Assembly: GCA_963759125.1 (NCBI GenBank)
Contig: CAVWXN010000008.1
Coordinates: forward strand, 248,001 to 312,000
From: JABDQA01 sp963759125
GTDB taxonomy: Bacteria > Desulfobacterota > Desulfobulbia > Desulfobulbales > Desulfocapsaceae
DNA: 64,000 bases
Reading direction: 5' to 3'
Translations under genes and position numbers: made by a program
The notes under the pieces: model-generated
Told to the model about the DNA's origin: nothing
The model's database searches: none
Seen by the model: only the letters and a program-made list of their open reading frames with translations
Part shown: piece after piece, positions 29,107-37,378 of the stretch
Numbering within the stretch: position 1 is the stretch's first letter
Layout: each line of letters begins with the position of its first letter

Positions 29107-29811
29107 TCAATCGCTCATTCGAGAACGCCGATATCTCTCCAGCAGTTTTTTTACGGTTATGGGAAAGAGACCCAGCACGGCAAAAGATCCAATCAGGCTT
29201 GGCGAGACTATGCCACCGAGTGAATCTATCTTGGCCAGTTCATTGCCGGCATTCACATAGACGATGGTGGCCGGCAACATGCCGAGTTGAGATACCCAGA
29301 AATAGGTGCGCACCGGCATCGTGGTAAGCCCCATGAGAAGATTGATAATGAAAAACGGAAAGATCGGTATCAACCTCAGTGAAAACAGATAAAAGGCACC
29401 CTCTTTTTCTATGCCCTCGTTTATGGTGTGCAGTTTTTCACCAAACTTACCCTGCACCCAGTCACGGAGAAAAAACCTGGATACCAGGCAGGCGCAGGTA
29501 GCCCCTATGGTGGAAGCAAAGGAAACCGCAATGGTACCGGTGACCAGTCCGAACAAGCCGCCGCCGGCCAGGGTCATGACGGCTGCTCCAGGCAGAGAAA
29601 GGGCTGTAACGACAACGTAGAGCAGCATGTAGACACCGAGCACCACAATATGATGCTGCTGGTAAAGTTGTTGGAAACGAACCTGCGATTCCTTGAGGTA
29701 GTCGAGACTCAGAAAGCGGCTTGCATCGAAATAAAAAAACAACCCGACGATGATGACCAGCACTCCAAGAAAGATGCCTTTTTTCAGGGTGGAACTATTC
29801 ATCTTCGCCAT
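29107..29811 (-). CDS. TVP38/TMEM64 (VTT domain) membrane protein
   Basis: A 234-residue polytopic protein with the VTT/DedA-like signature: SLPGAAVMTLAGGGLFGLVTG near residues 72-92, SFASTIGATCACLVSRFF, and RLIPIFPFFIINLLMGLT near 146-163. DedA/VTT proteins are linked to lipid scrambling or proton-dependent transport, but this subgroup is uncharacterised. It begins the run that continues into the flavoprotein and DUF547 genes, 13 bases away. Substrate unknown. Confidence 0.88.
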   Translation of the reverse strand: MAKMNSSTLKKGIFLGVLVIIVGLFFYFDASRFLSLDYLKESQVRFQQLYQQHHIVVLGVYMLLYVVVTALSLPGAAVMTLAGGGLFGLVTGTIAVSFASTIGATCACLVSRFFLRDWVQGKFGEKLHTINEGIEKEGAFYLFSLRLIPIFPFFIINLLMGLTTMPVRTYFWVSQLGMLPATIVYVNAGNELAKIDSLGGIVSPSLIGSFAVLGLFPITVKKLLERYRRSRMSD

Positions 29812-29824
29812 CAGGCCAGCCAGC

Positions 29825-30028
29825 CTATTCCTCTTCCCAGTAAATGCAGTTTTCAGGGCAAAATTTCATAGCTTCTTCGACTTTGTCCGCATCGTAGTGG
29901 TCCAGATCACATATCTCCAGATAGCCGCCGCTTTCAGAGAACCTAAAAATCTCTGGAGCAACTTCGATACATCCGCCACATTTTGAGCAGCTGCTGAGGT
30001 CAACGGTCGGCCTCTTTGGTGTTGTCAT
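29825..30028 (-). CDS. single-cluster [4Fe-4S] ferredoxin
   Basis: A 67-residue ferredoxin with C14-x2-C17-x2-C20 and a distal C57-P pair, the layout of one-cluster ferredoxins; a further C61 lies next to it. The sequence is acidic. It is 13 bases upstream of the TVP38 gene, so it may feed electrons to the flavoprotein encoded behind it. Divergent from the flavodiiron operon. Confidence 0.9.
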   Translation of the reverse strand: MTTPKRPTVDLSSCSKCGGCIEVAPEIFRFSESGGYLEICDLDHYDADKVEEAMKFCPENCIYWEEE

Positions 30029-30313
30029 TATATAAATATCAGCTTTGTATCCGTTACAAAATAGCTTTGAATATTCGGAAAATTACAGTAAAAAGGGCCG
30101 AACCTACTTGCAAAGGATAATTATTCTCAAGTAGAAATCAATTTGTCGGCAGCCAGGGTAACCGCCCTACTAATCGTGAGGAGCCGTTGAAAAGTCGTTA
30201 GAATATGCTATATTTCGTCGCTTGACATTTTGATTACTTTTTAAAGGATATTGAACCTGTACAACTACCACTTTGTAATAATCGATTAACTACTATCAGC
30301 AGACGGAGAAGAA

Positions 30314-31522
30314 ATGAGCAACAAGGAACTGGCAAAAGGCATTCACTGGGTAGGAGCCATCGACTGGGATGTGAGAGATTTTCATGGATATTCAACTCTG
30401 GCAGGAACCACCTATAACGCATTTCTGGTCATCGATGAAAAAATAACTCTGATCGATACGGTAAAACGTTCCCACTATGAGGATATGATGCACCAGATCA
30501 GGGAGATTATCGATCCAGAAAAAATCGATTATCTGATCATAAACCACGTGGAGCTCGATCATGCAGGGGCACTGGCAGAAGTTATGGAGGCGGTAAAACC
30601 TGAGAAACTGATCTGCTCACCCATGGGTGAAAAAGCCATTCTCGAGCATTTCCACCGGCCGGACTGGCCTTTCGAGGTGGTAAAAACAGGCGAGCAGCTC
30701 AGCATCGGCAAACGTACCTTCTATTTCCTCGAAACCAGGATGCTGCACTGGCCTGATTCGATGTTCACTTTTGCAATGGAAGACGGCATCCTCTTTGCTT
30801 CCGATGCCTTTGGACAGCATCTTGCCACCAGCGAACGATTCGACGATCAGGTACCGCTTTCCGTTATCATGGATCAGGCCGCTAAGTATTACGCCAATAT
30901 TTTGTATCTCTATAACCCTCTGGTCAGAAAGCTCCTGGCCAAAGTAGCAGAGTTAAACCTCGACATAAAGATGATCGCCCCCGATCACGGCGTCATTTTC
31001 AGGAAATATATCAGTGAGATTCTCACCGCTTATGGCGAGTGGAGCAAAAACATGTTTGACGAGAAGGCGCTGATCATCTACGACACCATGTGGCACTCGA
31101 CCGAACAAATGGCCAAAGCCATCTCCAGGGGTATTGAACAGGAAGGCGTCTTCGCTGAGATGATTAACCTCAAGGTTCATCATCGCAGCGATGTAATGAC
31201 CAAGGTACTCGATGCCGGAGCACTGGTCCTTGGCAGTCCCACTCTCAACAATGGGCTGCTGCCCCGGATGGCTGGCTTTCTCATGTATATGAGAGGTCTC
31301 AAGCCCCAGAACAAGATCGCGGCCTCATTCGGTTCCTACGGCTGGAGCGGCGAGTGTGTAAAGCTGCTCAATGAGGCCCTTGATGATATGAGGCTCGAAC
31401 GGGTCCATGAAGGTATTCGCTTCAAATACGTTCCCACCGATGATGACCTTGAGGAGTGCGTTGCCATGGGACGGATCATCGGCAAAGAAGTCAAAGAGAG
31501 GAAGCTTCAACAGGAAAACTGA
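30314..31522 (+). CDS. flavodiiron protein (FprA/ROO type)
   Basis: A 402-residue class A flavodiiron protein. The N-terminal metallo-beta-lactamase-like domain has the diiron ligands in NHVELDHAGAL (H-x-E-x-D-H), the ligand His in LHWPDSMF, SDAFGQH and PDHGVIF. The C-terminal flavodoxin domain begins LIIYDTMWHSTEQMAKAI (FMN phosphate loop) with GSPTLNNGLLP. Such proteins reduce O2 to water or NO to N2O. A GGAGAA site precedes the ATG, and a TTGACA box lies at 30222-30227. It leads the stress operon. Confidence 0.96.
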   Translation: MSNKELAKGIHWVGAIDWDVRDFHGYSTLAGTTYNAFLVIDEKITLIDTVKRSHYEDMMHQIREIIDPEKIDYLIINHVELDHAGALAEVMEAVKPEKLICSPMGEKAILEHFHRPDWPFEVVKTGEQLSIGKRTFYFLETRMLHWPDSMFTFAMEDGILFASDAFGQHLATSERFDDQVPLSVIMDQAAKYYANILYLYNPLVRKLLAKVAELNLDIKMIAPDHGVIFRKYISEILTAYGEWSKNMFDEKALIIYDTMWHSTEQMAKAISRGIEQEGVFAEMINLKVHHRSDVMTKVLDAGALVLGSPTLNNGLLPRMAGFLMYMRGLKPQNKIAASFGSYGWSGECVKLLNEALDDMRLERVHEGIRFKYVPTDDDLEECVAMGRIIGKEVKERKLQQEN

Positions 31523-31548
31523 TCGTCGCGCCTGCTCTTTCCCAGCTT

Positions 31549-32028
31549 ATGGAATTACTAGCCAGACACATGGTCCTCACCGAGGGCGGGAGCCCGGAGG
31601 CCTGCAGGACTCAAGTGATGAGTTATTTCGAGCGTACCTCGCTGGTCCGCTATGACAATATTGTCATCGACGAGGACATACTTTCTGGAAGTGACCCCAA
31701 GTTTGGGCAAGAACTCAATATGGGGCTGAAAAGAAACCGACAGACCCTGCACAAGTTCATCGAAGAACTGGGTGCCACCGGCTTTGAGACGCGGGATGAT
31801 CTGATCGGATTGAACCAAGGCTACCAGAGCAAGATTTTGCATATTATCGCCCACTTTGTGGACGGCTTCATCGGTATCGACTCGGTATTTTATAACCTGG
31901 TTGACGACAGCCACTGGCTTTCCGCTGACACGAGGAAGCAGATCGACCGGGAACCCGAACGATTTAAGCTACTGTTTTTAAAATGCTATTCACTGACCCC
32001 CAAAGAGGCCTCGCTCCTGCATATGTGA
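31549..32028 (+). CDS. hypothetical cytoplasmic protein in the flavodiiron operon
   Basis: A helical protein of about 159 residues without Cys clusters, signal or membrane segments; visible blocks are SPEACRTQVMSYFERTS, NRQTLHKFIEELGATGF and LILHIIAHFVDGFIGIDSVFYNL-like text near residues 95-120. I do not recognise the family. The ATG at 31549 is preferred, since translation from the upstream in-frame codon would overlap the flavodiiron gene by 67 bases. Position between the flavodiiron and rhodanese genes suggests a stress role. Confidence 0.7.
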   Translation: MELLARHMVLTEGGSPEACRTQVMSYFERTSLVRYDNIVIDEDILSGSDPKFGQELNMGLKRNRQTLHKFIEELGATGFETRDDLIGLNQGYQSKILHIIAHFVDGFIGIDSVFYNLVDDSHWLSADTRKQIDREPERFKLLFLKCYSLTPKEASLLHM

Positions 32029-32069
32029 ACAGGTGAGTGAGAGGTTCATAACCAATCAGGTTTAAAAAT

Positions 32070-32882
32070 ATGACTGCTGTCTTAAATTACAGTCTGTTTC
32101 GAGATAAGATCGATTCCATCAGCAGTGAGGGGACCAGAGAGATCGTTTCCTCCCGGGACCTCGACCAGTACCAGCTGGTCGATGTCAGGCAGCCCGGAGA
32201 ATACGCCAAGGGACACCTTCCCGGCGCACTGCTCCTTCCCCTGGGTGATCTGGCGGCCCGGGCAGCTGAACTCGATGGCGACAAACAGACCATCGTCTAC
32301 TGCCGCAGCGGGGTACGCAGCAAAACCGCCTGCCAGATTCTGGCCAGACTCGGATTCGACCAAGTGCTCGACATGAAAGGCGGCATCAACTCCTATAATG
32401 GTGAGCAGGTTGAAGGGGGCGTCGATGCAGGGCTGGAGTTTTTTATGGATCACGATTTCGATTCGGCCTATGAAATGGCTTTTACCATGGAAGCCGGCCT
32501 GAAAAATTTCTACCTGGTCCTCGCCGACGAAGCAGAGACGGATGAAGACCGGCAAACTCTGATTAAGCTTTCTCAATTCGAAGACGGCCACATGACACGT
32601 CTGCGCAAGAAATTCGGCGAGCTCTATTTTGACTATGATTCGACGATCCTTGAAGGCGGCATCGATGTAGAAGAGATGATCTCTTATTTCGGCGATCAAC
32701 TCTTCAGCCGACAGAGTATCTTCCAACTGGCGATGAAACTTGAGGCCCAGGCTTTTGACCTCTACAGCAGACTGGCCAGGAAACACCAGGGAGAAGATAT
32801 CGAATCCTTCTACCAGACCATGGCGGCAGATGAGCACAAGCATTTGGTTAGAATTTCAAAAGAACTGGATAATCTGTTGTAA
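32070..32882 (+). CDS. rhodanese and ferritin-like (rubrerythrin-type) fusion protein
   Basis: Residues about 20-115 form a rhodanese domain with DVRQPGEYAKGHLPGA and the active loop IVYCRSGVRSKTA (catalytic Cys). Residues about 125-270 are a four-helix ferritin-like domain with the expected E..., E-x2-H pairs: FEDGHMTRL and AADEHKHLVRIS, plus AMKLEAQAFDLYSRLA. The combination suggests coupling of sulfane sulfur transfer with a diiron peroxide- or oxygen-handling centre. It precedes a second rhodanese fusion gene. Intact. Confidence 0.88.
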   Translation: MTAVLNYSLFRDKIDSISSEGTREIVSSRDLDQYQLVDVRQPGEYAKGHLPGALLLPLGDLAARAAELDGDKQTIVYCRSGVRSKTACQILARLGFDQVLDMKGGINSYNGEQVEGGVDAGLEFFMDHDFDSAYEMAFTMEAGLKNFYLVLADEAETDEDRQTLIKLSQFEDGHMTRLRKKFGELYFDYDSTILEGGIDVEEMISYFGDQLFSRQSIFQLAMKLEAQAFDLYSRLARKHQGEDIESFYQTMAADEHKHLVRISKELDNLL

Positions 32883-32935
32883 AACTTATATAACGCTTCT
32901 AACAAAGGCTCAAAAAAGACCAAGGAGAATTAACC

Positions 32936-34093
32936 ATGGCAATCTTTCCCTATAGTGCCGGCGAACTTTACCAGTGGATCGTCAACAAAGACAAGTTCGT
33001 ACTCCTGGATGTGCGCAATAAAAAGGATTTTGGCAGATTCAAAGTAGAAGGTCCCTATCCCATTGAAATGCTCAACGTATCCTATTTTGATTTCATGGAG
33101 ATAGAAGATGAGTGCATCGACCAGATGCCGGAAAAATCGACCAGCATCCGCATCGTTTGCGCCAAGGAAGGTTCGGCCAAATTCGTCGCCGAGATTCTCG
33201 AAAAACATGGGTTTACCGATGTTGGTTATCTGACCGGCGGCATCAAATCCTGGGGCAACCTGCTGGTTCCAAAACTTCTCAGCCCCGATGCCGGTTACGA
33301 GCTCTACCAGTTCATTCGTCCCGGTAAAGGTTCGTGCAGCTACGGGTTGGTCTACAACAAGGAAATCATCTTGTTCGACCCCTCGAGAAATATCGATTTC
33401 TACCTGGATTTTGCAGCCCAAAAGGGTTGTAAGATCAGCAAAACCGTCGAAACCCACCTGCAAGCAGACTATATTGCAGGAAGCCGGCAGATCTCAGAGA
33501 AAACAGGTGCAAGCATTTATGCAAATGCCGAAGATTTCGAGGGAGCCAAGCTCGATTATGTGAAGCTCACGGACGGAGATCAAATTGGCTTCAGTCCTGA
33601 GGGACCATCGGTACAGATTCTGTTTTCCCCAGGACATACGCCGGGCAGCACCATGTTTGTCATAGACCGGCGCTATATGATTACGGGCGACATCATCTTC
33701 GTCAAATCCATTGGCAGGCCGGATCTGGGTGGCAAGGTCGACGAATGGTCCAGAGTACTTTTCAAGACTATTGGCAACATTAAATCATTGGATGAAGCGA
33801 TCACTGTGCTTCCGGGCCACTATATCGACTGGGATGAGGCCAACAGTGAACTCAACTTTGCCCGGCCGCTCAAGGAAATCAAGAAGATCAACGAGTCCAT
33901 CTACTCGATAGACCAGGAAGAGAATTTCGTCGAGTTCATCAAGTCGAATATGCGGGACCAGCCGCCCGAATATGCAACAATCCGGTTGGTTAATGCCAAT
34001 CTGGAAGTCGTCGATGATGAAAAGGCAGAAGTTCTCGATCTCGGCAAAAATGAATGTGCCGCCTCGGCCTATGCCGCCGCTCAGGCCCAGTAA
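32936..34093 (+). CDS. rhodanese and metallo-beta-lactamase fusion (persulfide dioxygenase-like)
   Basis: A 385-residue protein: an N-terminal rhodanese-like domain (LLDVRNKKDFGRF; loop IVCAKEGSAKF with a Cys) and a C-terminal ETHE1-like domain. The motif THLQADYIAGS stands where THxHADH is usual, so the first His and Asp are kept but the second and third His are Q and Y. SPGHTPGST, TGDIIFV and LPGHYIDW supply the other ligands. The mono-iron set of ETHE1 (first His, GHT His, TGD Asp) is therefore intact. It probably oxidises persulfides. An AAGGAGA site precedes the start. Confidence 0.88.
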   Translation: MAIFPYSAGELYQWIVNKDKFVLLDVRNKKDFGRFKVEGPYPIEMLNVSYFDFMEIEDECIDQMPEKSTSIRIVCAKEGSAKFVAEILEKHGFTDVGYLTGGIKSWGNLLVPKLLSPDAGYELYQFIRPGKGSCSYGLVYNKEIILFDPSRNIDFYLDFAAQKGCKISKTVETHLQADYIAGSRQISEKTGASIYANAEDFEGAKLDYVKLTDGDQIGFSPEGPSVQILFSPGHTPGSTMFVIDRRYMITGDIIFVKSIGRPDLGGKVDEWSRVLFKTIGNIKSLDEAITVLPGHYIDWDEANSELNFARPLKEIKKINESIYSIDQEENFVEFIKSNMRDQPPEYATIRLVNANLEVVDDEKAEVLDLGKNECAASAYAAAQAQ

Positions 34094-34114
34094 AAAAAGA
34101 CTCTGAAGTAAGCT

Positions 34115-34175
34115 AACCCTCCGCAATATTCTGCCCCTTCAGCATAAAGCTGAGTATTGCGGAGGGTTGATTTTT
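34115..34175 (+). terminator. terminator-like hairpin holding the next gene's ribosome-binding site
   Basis: A perfect 14-bp inverted repeat (AACCCTCCGCAATA at 34115-34128 and its complement at 34155-34168) with a 26-base loop is followed by GATTTTTA. It looks like a rho-independent terminator behind the rhodanese/MBL gene. The right arm contains GGAGGG at 34161-34166, the likely Shine-Dalgarno of the gene starting at 34176, so the stem would hide it. Confidence 0.75.
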
Positions 34176-34454
34176 ATGGTCATGGAAGCTACCCATCGGT
34201 TTGTATGTCGCTGCAGAGAAAACACCATTACCCTGTCATTCCGTGACGGTATACCCAGAGAGGTCATTGGTGAGGTCTATTGTCCGCAGTGTGAAGAAAA
34301 TGGCTACCCTCCTCAACAAAGCTGGCCTGTTCCCGGAAACTGGTTTGTCCATTTCGACCTCGAGGTCGCCAGAATGTTCAGCGTTGCCAAACTTGAGATT
34401 GATCCGGCGCTGGTCAACCCGGGATTCATCATGGATCGGGGTTTTGTTCACTAG
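34176..34454 (+). CDS. small Cys-containing protein of unknown function
   Basis: About 92 residues from the ATG at 34176 (a second ATG two codons later is also possible). It has CRC near residue 11-13 and CPQCEENG near 36-39, a possible zinc knuckle, then VPGNWFVHFDLEVARMFS. I do not recognise the family. GGAGGG at 34161-34166 is the likely ribosome-binding site, within the preceding hairpin. It sits between the stress operon and a methyltransferase gene. Confidence 0.65.
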   Translation: MVMEATHRFVCRCRENTITLSFRDGIPREVIGEVYCPQCEENGYPPQQSWPVPGNWFVHFDLEVARMFSVAKLEIDPALVNPGFIMDRGFVH

Positions 34455-34535
34455 AATCAAACTCGATCTTTTGCCTCAACCTATCAATGGTTGGTCAGGC
34501 TGCCTGCCCATTCCAGTTCTTTTTTCAAATGAATA

Positions 34536-35342
34536 ATGTATCCTGCTGAACCTACGGGCTACGAAGACGAACCCCGGGAACAATTTCATCCGCTGCCTGC
34601 CGAGCTTCATCATCTCTTTTATCATTACGAACGCCTCAGTCACGACCTCTGCACAGAGCAGCGTTATTATAAAACCAGACTGCAGGGCCGGTGCCGCCGT
34701 TTACTCGAACTTGGGTGCGGTGCTGGCCTGCTGGCCAACGATCTGCAGCTTCAGGGATTCGAAGTTACCGGCATTGACATAGACCAGAAGGCATTGTCAT
34801 TAGCGCACGCCTCTTCAGGCTGCTGTCTGGCGCAGATGAATATGTGTGAACTAGGTTTTAAGCCCTGTTTTGAAGCAGCTTTGATAGGTCAAAACACCCT
34901 CAATCTCCTGGTCGATCAGGAAGAGATACTCGGCTGCCTCAATGAGATTAGAAGAGTGCTGGTTTCCCCTGGGCTGCTTCTGGTCCACCTCTATTGTGCA
35001 GATGAAGATCAATTGACAGAGCCGGGAGAACGTCTACTTCAGTTCTGCCTGTTCGATAATCCCGAAGGGGGGAGAATCATCAAAGAAACGATCAGATCAT
35101 TCGATCCTGATCAGCAAGTGCTGCTGTTGGAAGAGCGCTATAAAGTTCGGCATTTCAACCCCGAGCTGATCGACATGAACTATCGCCATCACCTCCGGCT
35201 GGCCGCCTTTTCCAGGTCCGATTGGTTCAAGCTCTTCAGTTCTGCAGGTTTTACCGTCGAATCCTGCAGGTCAGGATTTTCAGAATCCGGCCCATCGTCT
35301 CCTGCAACTTTTCATCTGGTTGCCAGATCCTCGCTGCGGTAA
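34536..35342 (+). CDS. class I SAM-dependent methyltransferase
   Basis: The 268-residue product has the SAM motif I LELGCGAGLLANDL near residues 54-67, motif II FEVTGIDIDQKAL, and a motif IV/V-like LLVHLYCADEDQL. This is a Rossmann-type methyltransferase. The substrate cannot be deduced. The ATG at 34536 follows directly on the previous unit with about 80 bases gap. Downstream lies a long noncoding region before hcp. Confidence 0.83.
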   Translation: MYPAEPTGYEDEPREQFHPLPAELHHLFYHYERLSHDLCTEQRYYKTRLQGRCRRLLELGCGAGLLANDLQLQGFEVTGIDIDQKALSLAHASSGCCLAQMNMCELGFKPCFEAALIGQNTLNLLVDQEEILGCLNEIRRVLVSPGLLLVHLYCADEDQLTEPGERLLQFCLFDNPEGGRIIKETIRSFDPDQQVLLLEERYKVRHFNPELIDMNYRHHLRLAAFSRSDWFKLFSSAGFTVESCRSGFSESGPSSPATFHLVARSSLR

Positions 35343-35462
35343 ACCCAGCAAACACCGGTTTATTCTATCTGACTGACAGAGTCTTTTTTTTGTCGCTCCG
35401 GTCAAAATATAACGGCAGCGCTGACTCGCCTCGTTGACCTCCTGTTTTCAATGCTCATTGTA

Positions 35463-35524
35463 TTTCGACGAACCCCAGCCACCTGGTGTTTGGGGGAAGG
35501 TCTCAATGGTGGCACTAGTCGAAA
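35463..35524 (+). repeat. inverted repeat enclosing smaller hairpin
   Basis: TTTCGAC at 35463-35469 pairs with GTCGAAA at 35518-35524, and inside CCCCA at 35473-35477 pairs with TGGGG at 35491-35495. The whole is 62 bases long and directly upstream of the HcpR site. It may be an RNA structure in the leader or a cruciform; no known riboswitch class is matched. Confidence 0.35.
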
Positions 35525-35555
35525 CAAACACCGCTTTTTATCTTTTTTAACGGTC

Positions 35556-35569
35556 TTGACCTAGGTCAA
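35556..35569 (+). promoter_or_regulatory. HcpR-type (CRP/FNR family) operator of hcp
   Basis: TTGACCTAGGTCAA is a perfect 14-base palindrome. Its half-site matches the TTGAC...GTCAA consensus proposed for HcpR in Deltaproteobacteria. It lies 95 bases before the hcp start. HcpR is a CRP/FNR regulator that responds to NO or nitrite stress and activates hcp. No hcpR gene is in the window. Confidence 0.75.
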
Positions 35570-35664
35570 AGAAAATACTTCTGCTCCGGTTATACTGACC
35601 TCAACAATCAGGGTTGCAGTCGAACCCGGCTTTTGAATCAGAAACTCATAAAGGAGGATTCTCC

Positions 35665-37299
35665 ATGTTTTGCAATCAATGTGAACAAACCTCGCAGGGT
35701 ACCGGCTGTGATAAAATCGGTGTCTGTGGCAAGAGCGAAAACGTGGCAGCATTGCAGGATCTGCTCACCCACGCAACCCAAGGGTTGGCAATCGTGGCCG
35801 TTGAAGGAAGGAAGCAGGGTATCGTCGACAACGCCATTGATCGATTTATCTGTGAAGCAACCTTTGCCTGTTTAACCAATGTCGATTTCGATCCGGCTCG
35901 ATTTGATGCCTGGATCAGAAAAACCGTTCAGCTGCGCGATGGGTTGCAGGCAAGAGTAGAAGCAGCCGGTGGCAGCGTTGCCAGTGATGCCGCCGCCCTG
36001 AACTTTATACCGGCACCTGACCTTGCTGGCCTCGAGGCCCAGGGAGCAGAACTTGACTTCATCAACAACCTCGATGACAACGAAGATCTCAGATCTTTGA
36101 AGCAGATTGCCCTCTATGGAATCAGAGGTCTGGCCGCCTATACCGATCATGCAGCCATTCTCGGCCAGTCAGACGAGGAAGTGTTTGCGGCCGTTAACGA
36201 ATTACTTGCTGTACTGACCCGAAAGGATCTCGGTGTTGACGATCTGGTCGCAGGGGCAATGAAAATTGGAGAAGTCAACATCCGGGCTATGCAGTTGCTC
36301 GATGCCGGCAACACTGGTACCTACGGCCATCCTGTTCCCACCCCAGTGCCTCTTGGCACCAAAGCGGGTAAAGCAATTCTGGTTACCGGCCACGATCTCA
36401 AAGATCTGCAGTTGCTGCTTGAGCAGACTCAGGGCAAAGGTATTAATATCTACACCCACGGCGAGATGTTGCCCTGCCACGCCTATCCAGAATTGAAAAA
36501 ATACGATCATTTTCACGGTCACTACGGGACTGCCTGGCAGAACCAGCAGAAAGAAATGGCTGTGTTTCCTGGTGCCATTCTGTTCACTACGAACTGTATC
36601 CAGAAACCGCGCGACAGTTATAAAGACAACGTCTTCACCACCGGTCTCGTAGGCTGGCCCGATGTCAGCCACATCGGGGATGACAAAGATTTCTCAGCGG
36701 TGATCGAACGCGCCCTGGCTCTTCCCGGCTTTGCTGCTGATGAAGACAAGGGGGAGGTACTCACCGGATTTGGCCGCAACACGGTCATGGGGGTTGCCGA
36801 CAAGGTAATCGAGGGTGTAAAAGCAGGTGCCATCAAACACTTCTTCCTGGTCGGCGGCTGCGATGGTGCCAAACCCGGACGCAACTATTACACCGACTTC
36901 GTTGAACAGGCTCCGGCCGACACAGTCATCCTCACCCTGGCCTGCGGCAAATTCCGGTTCTTCGACAAGAAGATCGGCGACATCGGCGGCATCCCGAGAT
37001 TACTCGATGTAGGCCAATGCAACGACGCCTACAGCGCCATCCAGATTGCCTCTGCTCTGGCCGAAGCATTCGATTGCGGGGTCAACGACCTGCCCTTGTC
37101 CATGATTCTGTCATGGTACGAACAGAAGGCCTGTGTCATTCTGCTGAGTCTCTTCAGCCTCGGTATCCAGGACATCCGCCTCGGACCGTCCCTACCCGCT
37201 TTCATAACTCCTAACGTGCTCAACGTACTGGTTGAAAACTTCGCAATTAAACCGATTGCCGAGACTGCCCAGGAGGACCTGCAGACCATTCTTGCTTAG
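35665..37299 (+). CDS. hcp: hybrid cluster protein (hydroxylamine/NO reductase)
   Basis: A protein of about 544 residues beginning MFCNQCEQTSQ. The N-terminal Cys set C3, C6, C15, C21 (C-x2-C-x8-C-x5-C) is the class I pattern of anaerobes and binds the [4Fe-4S] cluster. The hybrid cluster ligands lie in GHDLKDLQ, HGEMLPCHAYPEL, TNCIQKP, GGCDGAKPGRNYYT and ILSWYEQKA. Hcp reduces NO to N2O or hydroxylamine and is induced by nitrosative stress. The start at 35665 has AAGGAGG eight bases upstream. The HcpR-type site above suggests control by HcpR. Confidence 0.97.
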   Translation: MFCNQCEQTSQGTGCDKIGVCGKSENVAALQDLLTHATQGLAIVAVEGRKQGIVDNAIDRFICEATFACLTNVDFDPARFDAWIRKTVQLRDGLQARVEAAGGSVASDAAALNFIPAPDLAGLEAQGAELDFINNLDDNEDLRSLKQIALYGIRGLAAYTDHAAILGQSDEEVFAAVNELLAVLTRKDLGVDDLVAGAMKIGEVNIRAMQLLDAGNTGTYGHPVPTPVPLGTKAGKAILVTGHDLKDLQLLLEQTQGKGINIYTHGEMLPCHAYPELKKYDHFHGHYGTAWQNQQKEMAVFPGAILFTTNCIQKPRDSYKDNVFTTGLVGWPDVSHIGDDKDFSAVIERALALPGFAADEDKGEVLTGFGRNTVMGVADKVIEGVKAGAIKHFFLVGGCDGAKPGRNYYTDFVEQAPADTVILTLACGKFRFFDKKIGDIGGIPRLLDVGQCNDAYSAIQIASALAEAFDCGVNDLPLSMILSWYEQKACVILLSLFSLGIQDIRLGPSLPAFITPNVLNVLVENFAIKPIAETAQEDLQTILA

Positions 37300-37337
37300 C
37301 AGTTGAATGATTCCGCAGAAGTAATTAACAACCAGCC

Positions 37338-37366
37338 GGCCGCCGCCTCTTCAGGAGGCGGCGGCC
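37338..37366 (+). terminator. GC-rich hairpin between hcp and the next gene
   Basis: A 12-bp stem of G and C only, apart from one T-A pair (37338-37349 with 37355-37366), encloses a 5-base loop. It is not followed by a T-run, so it may be an attenuator or RNA-stability element rather than a strong terminator. Confidence 0.5.
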
Positions 37367-37378
37367 TCATCTGTTTCG

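Larger units (their letters stand above)
35343..35664. other. noncoding region upstream of hcp
   Basis: 322 bases without a gene. It holds an HcpR-type palindrome (35556-35569), a possible structured element at 35463-35524 and the AAGGAGG ribosome-binding site of hcp (35651-35657). The stretch 35343-35460 shows nothing else I can identify. Confidence 0.5.

Noticed and set aside
31456..31548. Extended N-terminus for the unknown protein in the flavodiiron operon
   Set aside because: It would overlap the flavodiiron gene by 67 bases and reads like an out-of-frame shadow; the ATG at 31549 is preferred.
35463..35524. tRNA-like fold
   Set aside because: A 7-bp outer stem exists, but there is no anticodon arm, no T-arm consensus and no CCA end.
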